Of a DNA stretch of 35,008 nucleotides, positions 23,003-29,460 are shown in pieces. Source of the DNA: JBKHAJ01 sp964641125 (GTDB lineage Bacteria > Spirochaetota > Spirochaetia > SPDA01 > CAZSGZ01); the NCBI GenBank assembly GCA_964641125.1, contig CAZXMO010000033.1, positions 1 to 35,008 of the forward strand, read 5' to 3'. Position 1 is the first letter of the stretch. Every line of letters starts with the position of its first letter. Both the position numbers and the translations under genes were made by a program. The notes beneath the pieces are model-generated. The model saw only the letters and a list, made by a program, of their open reading frames with translations, had not been told where the DNA came from and did not search any database.

Positions 23003-24571
23003 ATGAAGAAACTTCCTCTTGTCATCCTCATGGCGGCGCTCATCCCGGCGTCGACACTGGTGACGACCGGATGCGGTCCGTCCCTCCCGCCTATCTCCAT
23101 TATCTCGAGCATAGAAAACGAAATATTCGAACCGATCCTCCGGGATTTCGAGCGCGCCTACAGGACCGAGGTATCCCTGGAGTATCATGACCCGGTGGAT
23201 ATCATGCTGGAGCTCAGGGAGGGGGGCATCCGGCAGGATGCGGTTTGGACGGCAAGCAGCCTGTGGATCGAATTGGGAGATTCCGAGGGCCGAGTGGAGG
23301 GCACCACCTCTATCGCGACCTCCCCGGTGGTCTTCGCAATCAGACGGAACCTCGCGGAGGAGCTCGGCTTCGTCGGTACCCCCGTACGAATCGCGGATAT
23401 CCTCACGGCGATCGAGGCGGGCAGGCTCAGTTTCATGATGCCTTCGGCCACCCAAACGACCAGCGGAGCGATTGCCTATCTCGGTTTTCTCTCCGCCCTT
23501 TCCGGAAATCCCGAGGTACTTACCCTGGAGCATCTCCGCTCCGAACCGCTGAGACGAGAGATGGATTCGATTCTCTCAGGGGTTCACCGCTCTTCGGGAA
23601 GCTCCGAATGGCTCAAAGAGCTCATGGTAGAATCGAACTACGACGCCATGGTCAATTACGAGGCCCTCGTTATCGAGGCGAACCGGGAGCTCCGGGACCG
23701 GGACCGGGAACCCCTCTACGTGGTCTATCCGGCGGACGGGTTTCCCGCTGCCGATTTTCCCCTGGGATTCATCAACCGGGGAGCAAAGGGTAAGAGGGAA
23801 ACCTTCCTGAAGCTTCGGGAGTATCTCCTTACCCCGAAAATCCAGACCGAGATGACCTCCCTCGGGAGGCGTACCCGGGAGGGAGCCCCCGGGGGTGAGC
23901 TTTTCGATCCGGACTGGGGAATCGAAGCAGGGCCCCTTCCTCCTCGCGTCGATTTGCCTGACGCCGAGGTCACGGCGGAGGCCCTCAATCTCTATCAGAC
24001 CGTCCTCCGCAAACCCTCGCTGACTATATTCTGTCTCGACTACTCGGAAAGTATGGGGGACCGGGGAATCGAAGAGCTCCACGAGGCCATGGATATCCTT
24101 CTCGATCAGAAGAAGGCCGGAAGATACCTGATCCAAACGGGAGAAGAGGACATAACCGTCGTTATACCCTTTTCCTCGACGGTACGCGACATCTGGACGG
24201 TCCGGGGAAACGATCCCGGCGACCTCAATATCCTTCTTCGGAAGATTATCGAGCTTCCCCCCGGGGGACCCACCGATATTTACACCCCGGTTATAACCGG
24301 TTTCAATCTCGTTTCTGAGTTGGAGGACTTTTCATCCTACGTCCCGGCGATACTACTCATGACCGACGGGGAATCGAACGAGGGGCGGACCTATACCCAT
24401 TTACGGAACGCATGGAATACGTATACTGTTGACGTGCCTGTCTTTTCCATCATGTTCGGGGCGGCGGTTGAGGGCCGGCTCGAAGAGATATCTTCACTCA
24501 CCCGCGGGCGTGTTTTCGACGGCAGGGAGGATCTCGCTCAAGCCTTTCGGAAGGCAAAGGGGTATAACTAG
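23003..24571 (+). CDS. Lipoprotein: substrate-binding-like module + von Willebrand A domain
   Basis: 522 aa. Signal peptide with lipobox ending TTGC (Cys24). Residues 28-310 resemble a type II extracellular solute-binding protein: ISIISSIENEIFEPILRDFE at the start, then VWTASSLWIELG, PADGFPAADFPLGFIN, and a C-lobe ending with the TPKIQTEM helix. Residues 335-520 form a VWA domain with a complete MIDAS: DYSES (346-350), the Thr in GPTDIYTPV, and MTDGES. No ABC permease or ATPase is nearby, so it may bind a ligand and a metal-dependent protein partner at the cell surface (inference). ATG has GGAGG at 6 nt. It overlaps the next gene by one base. Confidence 0.75.
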   Translation: MKKLPLVILMAALIPASTLVTTGCGPSLPPISIISSIENEIFEPILRDFERAYRTEVSLEYHDPVDIMLELREGGIRQDAVWTASSLWIELGDSEGRVEGTTSIATSPVVFAIRRNLAEELGFVGTPVRIADILTAIEAGRLSFMMPSATQTTSGAIAYLGFLSALSGNPEVLTLEHLRSEPLRREMDSILSGVHRSSGSSEWLKELMVESNYDAMVNYEALVIEANRELRDRDREPLYVVYPADGFPAADFPLGFINRGAKGKRETFLKLREYLLTPKIQTEMTSLGRRTREGAPGGELFDPDWGIEAGPLPPRVDLPDAEVTAEALNLYQTVLRKPSLTIFCLDYSESMGDRGIEELHEAMDILLDQKKAGRYLIQTGEEDITVVIPFSSTVRDIWTVRGNDPGDLNILLRKIIELPPGGPTDIYTPVITGFNLVSELEDFSSYVPAILLMTDGESNEGRTYTHLRNAWNTYTVDVPVFSIMFGAAVEGRLEEISSLTRGRVFDGREDLAQAFRKAKGYN

Positions 24572-24963
24572 TGGTGAAACTGGGAAACGGGATCAAATTT
24601 ATTCTTTCCCTCGTAATAGGAACGGCCCTCGCCCTGGTCTTGGTTTTTTTTGTGACCGTGGGAGTCTTCTTCGCGATCCTCGCGGGGATCGGAGGATTGA
24701 TAGCGGGTCTCGTGATTTTTCGCGGTACATCGGGTAAAGACGAGTACCTCCCGGGGGTAAGCGGAATAACCAAAGAGATGCACCGGAGGGCCCTCGAGGA
24801 GGACCGGGAGAAGCTCGGAAAGCACAGGGCCGCCTCCATTCGTATCGAGGATATACGAAAAGATCCCAAGGATCTTAAGCCTTCACGCCCCTTTCTCACC
24901 TACTACCCGGACACGGCTATGACCATCATCCACAGGTACTCCGAAATCACCTCCCGCGCCTGA
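24571..24963 (+). CDS. Small membrane protein, XpaC-like C-terminus
   Basis: 130 aa. Two adjacent hydrophobic stretches (residues 8-50) form a membrane hairpin, followed by a charged cytoplasmic region. The end RPFLTYYPDTAMTIIHRYSEI resembles the YYLP-type motif that closes XpaC-family proteins, which usually sit beside TelA toxic-anion-resistance proteins; no telA follows here. The GTG start shares a base with the stop of the VWA lipoprotein (TAGTG), implying coupled translation and a joint function. The assignment is tentative. Confidence 0.55.
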   Translation: MVKLGNGIKFILSLVIGTALALVLVFFVTVGVFFAILAGIGGLIAGLVIFRGTSGKDEYLPGVSGITKEMHRRALEEDREKLGKHRAASIRIEDIRKDPKDLKPSRPFLTYYPDTAMTIIHRYSEITSRA

Positions 24964-24984
24964 GAAGAAGGCCTGCTTGACCTG

Positions 24985-25878
24985 CTATTTCTTTTTGGTA
25001 ATGACCTCGTAGAGGCGTTCGAGATCGTCCATGGAATAGTAGTAGAGCTCTACCTTTCCCTTCTTTATCCCGCCCCGGATTTCCACCTTGGTACCGAGAG
25101 CGTCTATAAAGCGTTCCTCCATTTCATTGAGCTCCGGAGGTTTCTCTTCGGGCGAGCCGGCTGCGGATTTTCCCTTTTCCTTCTTCCGGTTCAGCTTTCC
25201 GCTGTTCAAGCGGGCCGCCTCGTTTTCGGCCTCCCGAACCGAAAGGCCCCTGTCGATGATGTGAGTAAAGAGCATATCCTGATGGGCCGGATTGAGGATG
25301 GACAGGATGGCCCGGGCATGTCCCGCCGATAACTCCCCCGCGGATATTGCGGCCTGCATTTTTTGAGGCAGCTTGAGGAGCCTCAAGCTGTTGGCTACCG
25401 TGGAGCGTTTCTTTCCGACCTTTTTGGCAATCTCTTCCTGATTGAGCCCGGTCTGCTCGATGAGGTGGGAGTAACCCTCCGCTTCTTCTATGGGGGTCAG
25501 ATTGTCCCGCTGAATGTTCTCGATGAGGGCTATCTCGAGTTTCTCCGCCTCGGAGAGCTGCTTGACTACTACGGGAATCTCTTCGAGACCCGCCCTCTGG
25601 GCGGCACGGAAGCGGCGTTCTCCGGCTATGATGACGTAGGCATCGTCCTTCCGCTCGACTAAGATCGGCTGGATAATCCCCTGTTCCCTGACCGATTCGG
25701 TGAGCTCGGCTAGGGTTTCCTCATTGAAGGTTTTTCTCGGCTGGTGGGGATTCGGCTTACACGACGCGATGGGGACCCGTATGATCTGATCCCGGGGAAT
25801 CTCGACCGCTTTATCACCGGCAGGTTTATCTGAAAAAAGGAGGGCGTCTAAACCCTTCCCGAGGGCCTTTTTAGACAC
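24985..25878 (-). CDS. parB: Chromosome-partitioning protein ParB
   Basis: 297 aa. The N-terminal CTPase/ParB-N domain has PNPHQPRKTFNEETLAELTESV split by the usual loops, AGERRFRAAQRAG, and IENIQRDNLTPIEEAEGY; then the helix-turn-helix TQEEIAKKVGKKRSTVANSLRLLKL equivalent and a C-terminal dimerisation domain. It loads at parS; a perfect parS lies at 29440-29455. The start overlaps the parA end by 8 bp. Confidence 0.96.
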   Translation of the reverse strand: MSKKALGKGLDALLFSDKPAGDKAVEIPRDQIIRVPIASCKPNPHQPRKTFNEETLAELTESVREQGIIQPILVERKDDAYVIIAGERRFRAAQRAGLEEIPVVVKQLSEAEKLEIALIENIQRDNLTPIEEAEGYSHLIEQTGLNQEEIAKKVGKKRSTVANSLRLLKLPQKMQAAISAGELSAGHARAILSILNPAHQDMLFTHIIDRGLSVREAENEAARLNSGKLNRKKEKGKSAAGSPEEKPPELNEMEERFIDALGTKVEIRGGIKKGKVELYYYSMDDLERLYEVITKKK

Positions 25879-26626
25879 GGCGTAATACCTCCTGCGCTAG
25901 TTTTTGATAGCTCTTGGCTCCGAGACATTCCGGCTCGTACTGGTTGATGGGAATCGAATGTGACGGGGCCTCCGAGAGCCTGACATTCCGGGGAATGATG
26001 GTGCGGAAAACTTTATCCTTGAAATATCCGGTTACCTCCTGGACAACCTCGTTGGCCAGACGGGTCCTCGAATCGTACATGGTAAAGAGAATCCCTCCGA
26101 CCTTGAGATCGTGATTCAGATTTTCCTGGACCCGCCGTATCGACTGGAGAAGAAGGGATAATCCCTCGAGGGCGAAGTATTCGCACTGAAGGGGAATTAT
26201 GACATATTCCGCGGCGACGAGACCGTTGAGGGTAAGGATCCCCAAGGAAGGCGGACAATCGACGAAAATGTAATCCCATCGGTCTTTGATGGAGACAAGG
26301 GCTTTTTTCAGGAAGCTTTCACGTTCCGCCTGATCGATCAGCTCGATATTCGCACCGGTCAGATTGATATTGGAGGGAATCACCTGAAGACCCTCTACGG
26401 AGGTCTTCTGAACAGCCTTCTCCGCGGCGATCGAATCGGATATAACCTCATAAACTCCCTCTCGATCGGTATCCGCTCCGAGGCTGCTGGAAAGATTTCC
26501 CTGAGGATCGAAATCGATCAGGAGAACCCTCTTTCCCGCTTCGGCAACATACGCCCCGAGATTGACCGCCGAAGTGGTTTTTCCTACTCCCCCCTTTTGG
26601 TTGGCAAAAACAAGGATTCGTCCCAT
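25871..26626 (-). CDS. parA: Chromosome-partitioning ATPase ParA (Soj)
   Basis: 251 aa. Deviant Walker A KGGVGKTTSAVNL at the N-terminus, LLIDFDPQGNLSSSLG, FVDCPPSLGILTLNGLVAAEYV, and VGGILFTMYDSRTRLANEV are all Soj-type hallmarks. Works with ParB in origin segregation. The ATG at 26626 has no Shine-Dalgarno; a TATAGT box ends 8 nt before it, so the message may be almost leaderless. Confidence 0.96.
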   Translation of the reverse strand: MGRILVFANQKGGVGKTTSAVNLGAYVAEAGKRVLLIDFDPQGNLSSSLGADTDREGVYEVISDSIAAEKAVQKTSVEGLQVIPSNINLTGANIELIDQAERESFLKKALVSIKDRWDYIFVDCPPSLGILTLNGLVAAEYVIIPLQCEYFALEGLSLLLQSIRRVQENLNHDLKVGGILFTMYDSRTRLANEVVQEVTGYFKDKVFRTIIPRNVRLSEAPSHSIPINQYEPECLGAKSYQKLAQEVLRRV

Positions 26627-26634
26627 GCGGCTAT

Positions 26635-26640
26635 ACTATA
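26635..26640 (-). promoter_or_regulatory. Candidate -10 box of parAB
   Basis: TATAGT on the minus strand, 8 nt before the parA ATG. A TTGCAT element lies 15 nt further upstream (26656-26661), a short spacing. No ribosome-binding site is visible between the box and the ATG. Confidence 0.4.
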
Positions 26641-26726
26641 CGGAAAGAGTGTAAAATGCAATCTTGACTAAAACCTACCAATTGAGTATGTTTTTCCTGC
26701 CCGATATGGGTCGAAAGGAGACATAT

Positions 26727-26951
26727 ATGTTAAAAGATAAAGTTCAGCAGGCAATACAGGACGTTCGTCCCTCGCTGCAGGCGGATGGAGGCGACATCGA
26801 GCTGGTCAACGTGAGTGACGAAGGCAAAGTGACTGTCCGGCTCACCGGAGCATGCAGCGGATGCCCGATGTCCCAAATGACCCTCAAACAAGGCGTCGAA
26901 ACCTATCTCAAAAAGAAGGTTCCCGAGGTCAAGGAAGTCGTTTCGGCGTAA
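26727..26951 (+). CDS. NifU C-terminal-domain Fe-S scaffold protein
   Basis: 74 aa, a stand-alone NifU C-terminal (Nfu) domain. IQDVRPSLQADGGDIELV, VTVRLTGACSGCPMSQMTLK and the CxxC motif (Cys44, Cys47) bind a [4Fe-4S] cluster for delivery to client proteins. The ATG at 26727 has AAAGGAG upstream; the 21 extra codons of the longer frame lack such a site. It is monocistronic, ending at a strong terminator. Confidence 0.93.
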   Translation: MLKDKVQQAIQDVRPSLQADGGDIELVNVSDEGKVTVRLTGACSGCPMSQMTLKQGVETYLKKKVPEVKEVVSA

Positions 26952-26974
26952 CTCGAAGAACATGGTCAAATTAC

Positions 26975-27000
26975 CCCCTGTCGGTCCGACAGGGGTTTTT
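26975..27000 (+). terminator. Rho-independent terminator after the NifU-domain gene
   Basis: CCCCTGTCGG (26975-26984) and CCGACAGGGG (26986-26995) form a GC-rich stem closed by a small loop, followed directly by TTTTT and further T-rich sequence. Confidence 0.93.
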
Positions 27001-27094
27001 CTTCCCTTTTCTCTTCCCATCTTCGCCGCTCCCGCCTCAAAAAGTAGAGAAAATTAGTGAAATGTTATAGATTTAGTATTATCATATGAGCGGT

Positions 27095-27123
27095 TTTAGC
27101 CGTTATATAGTAATAAGTATAAT
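27095..27123 (+). promoter_or_regulatory. Candidate add promoter
   Basis: Perfect TATAAT at 27118-27123, with TTTAGC at 27095-27100 (17-nt spacer) as a weak -35, 23 bp before the TTG start of add. The 27050-27125 stretch is markedly AT-rich compared with the flanking genes. Confidence 0.55.
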
Positions 27124-27146
27124 CTTGATCGCAGGAATGTAGAAAG

Positions 27147-28184
27147 TTGGATAGACAAAAAATACGGGCCTTGATAACACGCGTACCCAAGACCGAAATA
27201 CACCTGCATCTCGAGGGACTCGCCAGTGTGGACACGATTTGGAACCTCATGCAGAAACACGGCCTGACCCCCGCGGGAATTACTTCGAAAGAAGAACTCC
27301 GCGATCGATTCCAGGTGACCAGCCTCGACGAATTCATCGATTTATTCATCAACGTAATCCAAAACTCTTTCAGCGAAAACGATGACATCGAGCTCTTGAT
27401 CGGGGACCTGCGCAACTACCTCAATTCCAATAACATCGTATACGCCGAAATCTTCTTCGCCCCCTCGAAATTCCTGATGAACGGTTTCTCTTTCGAGAAG
27501 ATGCTGGGAATCCTCGACAAAGGCGTAGAGAGCATCAAGAAGAAAGATAACAGGGAAGTCAAATTTATCATCGACGTTTCCCGGACCAGCGGCGTCAAAA
27601 ACGCTGAGAATAATCTCGATCTTACCCTCAAACACCGCAGCGGGAACATCATCGGCATCGGCCTCGGGGGAACCGAATCGAAGGGACCCGCCAAGGATTT
27701 CGCCCACATCTTCGAGAAAGCCCGGAAAGAAGGCCTCAACCTCGTCGCTCACGCGGGCGAAGTGGTCGGACCCGAATCGGTATGGGACGCCTTGAACACT
27801 CTCCACGCCCAGCGGATCGGACACGGCATCAGCTCGATCTTCGACAAAAACCTCATGGATTACCTGAGGGACCACCGCATTCCCCTCGAGGTCTGCCCGA
27901 CGAGCAATCTCTTTACCCGGAAATTCTTCCATACCCTGCAGGACCATCCGGTGAAGCCTTTCTTCGATCACGGGATATTCGTGACCATCAACACCGACGA
28001 TCCGAGCATCTTCGGGAAAGAGTTAGTGGAAGAATATATGAGTCTCATCGATGCGGAAATCTTCAGCATCAACGAGGTCCTGACCCTCATCAAAAATAAT
28101 CTCTACGCGACTTTTCTGCCGGAGGATAGGAAAAACAGCCTCTGGACCGAAGCGGAAAAATCCATTAACACCTTTATCAAGTAG
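27147..28184 (+). CDS. add: Adenosine deaminase
   Basis: 345 aa. KTEIHLHLEGL (His19, His21 zinc ligands), LVAHAGEV, RIGHGISS, LEVCPTSN and INTDDPSIFG are the ADA family blocks, including the catalytic Glu/His and Asp residues. It deaminates adenosine to inosine in purine salvage; adenine or a related base as alternative substrate cannot be excluded. TTG is the most upstream start that leaves room for the usual N-terminal helix; an AGGA lies 10 nt before it. The IS begins 5 bp after the stop codon. Confidence 0.88.
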   Translation: MDRQKIRALITRVPKTEIHLHLEGLASVDTIWNLMQKHGLTPAGITSKEELRDRFQVTSLDEFIDLFINVIQNSFSENDDIELLIGDLRNYLNSNNIVYAEIFFAPSKFLMNGFSFEKMLGILDKGVESIKKKDNREVKFIIDVSRTSGVKNAENNLDLTLKHRSGNIIGIGLGGTESKGPAKDFAHIFEKARKEGLNLVAHAGEVVGPESVWDALNTLHAQRIGHGISSIFDKNLMDYLRDHRIPLEVCPTSNLFTRKFFHTLQDHPVKPFFDHGIFVTINTDDPSIFGKELVEEYMSLIDAEIFSINEVLTLIKNNLYATFLPEDRKNSLWTEAEKSINTFIK

Positions 28185-28188
28185 ATAA

Positions 28189-28207
28189 AGTACCGAAGAA
28201 TGCTAGA
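28189..28207 (+). repeat. IS left terminal inverted repeat
   Basis: AGTACCGAAGAATGCTAGA, 19 bp, exact inverted match to 29414-29432. It starts 5 bp after the add stop codon. Confidence 0.9.
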
Positions 28208-28275
28208 ATTGAATCACTAAGCGTTTTTGGGGTGTCTCTTTTCTATGTCAACCACCTTTTAGAGGAGGCATTCCT

Positions 28276-29403
28276 ATGAGTAATTTTTCCTTCTGTCCTA
28301 ATCCGAAATGTGATTTCCACACCCCAAATCATCCCCAACCCGGAACTTGGTATTCCAATGCCGGAACCTATTCCACAATTGCATTTGGTACGGTTCGCAG
28401 GTTCCGTTGCAGCGAGTGCGGTCGATACTTTTCAGAACAGACCTTTTCCATCGACTACTATGCAAAACGGACTCTCGCCTATCGTGAGCTCTTCCAAATG
28501 CTCTACACAACTTCGAGTATCCGAGATATGGGCCGTGCCTTCGGTGTTAGATCCGAAACCGTCATGAATAAACTTTCACGCCTCGCTCGTGGATGTTTGA
28601 AGCGGCTCGCGGAGTTGCGTATTCTTCTTAAACTAAACGAAGATCTCGTTGCCGATGGGTTCGAAAATTTTACCGTGTCCCAATTCTTTCCGTGTTCCGT
28701 CAATATCCTCGTAGGAAAAAGGTCTCAGCTCGTCTATTGGTTCGATCATGTAAATCTGAGGAGAAAAGGTCGGATGTCCGAGGCACAAAAGTCACAGAGA
28801 GAAGCCTTAGAGTGCCGTTTTCGAGCAGATCCTAAAGCAACAGCAGCATCTTTTCGTGAATTAATGGGAGAGTGTTTTCATTTACTTTCAACTTCGAAAC
28901 GAAACACACTCCAGTTATTCACAGACGAGCACAAGACCTACGATTGGGTCTATCGAAAATCCGTTCTCAGACAGACCGAGCAATTTCGAGAAAGGATCGA
29001 TCACATCCGCATTCCCTCAAAACTCCGAAGAACGGTTCATAATCCACTCTTTTCGGTTAACTACGTAGACAGACAGCTGAGAAAGGATGTTGCCGAATGT
29101 GTTCGGGAAACCGTCTGCTTTGGAAGAAATGTCTCACGGAGCATAGATCGTCTGGTGGTCTACTTTACCTACCACAACCTGTTCAAGCCGTATCGAGAGC
29201 AAAAGAAAGATTTTCGCTCTCACGCTGAAGCTGCAGGGCTTACGGAGTCGGAGGTCACCGTACTGAAAGAAAACCTCTTTAGTGAGCGTCCCTTTCTTCT
29301 TTTCTACGAACTAGACGGACCACTGCGAAATGTCTGGCTGCGTAGCTATCCCACTCCTCTTAAGGAAAAAAATGAATATCTTCCTAAATATGCAGTGGCA
29401 TAA
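28276..29403 (+). CDS. Transposase, zinc-ribbon DDE type (IS1/IS1595-like)
   Basis: 375 aa. N-terminal zinc ribbon Cys7/Cys12/Cys45/Cys48 (CPNPKC, CSECGRYFS), a helix-turn-helix around 65-110 (SIRDMGRAFGVRSETVMNKL), then an RNase H-like core. Likely catalytic acids are Asp127 (VADGFENF), Asp217 (LFTDEHKTY) and Glu278 (CVRET). The block LRRKGRMSEAQKSQREALE recalls a widespread transposase group often annotated as hypothetical. ATG follows GAGGAGG at 8 nt. The family name is by resemblance only. Confidence 0.8.
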   Translation: MSNFSFCPNPKCDFHTPNHPQPGTWYSNAGTYSTIAFGTVRRFRCSECGRYFSEQTFSIDYYAKRTLAYRELFQMLYTTSSIRDMGRAFGVRSETVMNKLSRLARGCLKRLAELRILLKLNEDLVADGFENFTVSQFFPCSVNILVGKRSQLVYWFDHVNLRRKGRMSEAQKSQREALECRFRADPKATAASFRELMGECFHLLSTSKRNTLQLFTDEHKTYDWVYRKSVLRQTEQFRERIDHIRIPSKLRRTVHNPLFSVNYVDRQLRKDVAECVRETVCFGRNVSRSIDRLVVYFTYHNLFKPYREQKKDFRSHAEAAGLTESEVTVLKENLFSERPFLLFYELDGPLRNVWLRSYPTPLKEKNEYLPKYAVA

Positions 29404-29413
29404 AATTCACCTG

Positions 29414-29432
29414 TCTAGCATTCTTCGGTACT
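29414..29432 (-). repeat. IS right terminal inverted repeat
   Basis: TCTAGCATTCTTCGGTACT, exact reverse complement of 28189-28207, ending 7 bp before parS. Confidence 0.9.
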
Positions 29433-29439
29433 GTATAAA

Positions 29440-29455
29440 TGTTTCACGTGAAACA
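29440..29455. promoter_or_regulatory. parS centromere site
   Basis: TGTTTCACGTGAAACA, a perfect 16-bp palindrome differing from the Bacillus subtilis parS (TGTTCCACGTGAAACA) at a single base and matching the general consensus TGTTNCACGTGAAACA. It is 5 bp beyond the gyrA stop codon and about 3 kb from parAB, close to the origin as expected for a ParB loading site. Confidence 0.95.
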
Positions 29456-29460
29456 GTAGA

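Larger units (their letters stand above)
28189..29432 (+). mobile_element. Insertion sequence with perfect 19-bp terminal inverted repeats (1244 bp)
   Basis: Bounded by AGTACCGAAGAATGCTAGA at the left end and its exact reverse complement at the right end, enclosing one transposase gene. Base composition and codon choice are clearly more AT-rich than the neighbours. No target-site duplication is obvious: the 8 bases outside each end, GTAGATAA and GTATAAAT, differ. It lies between add and gyrA, 7 bp from parS. Perfect ends and an intact gene suggest recent arrival. Confidence 0.85.

Noticed and set aside
24964..24984. Possible terminator between the XpaC-like gene and parB
   Set aside because: Only a weak GC pairing and no convincing stem with a U-tract in either direction.
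28181..29440. Target-site duplication around the IS
   Set aside because: GTAGATAA and GTATAAAT share only some positions; no exact duplication of any usual length was found.
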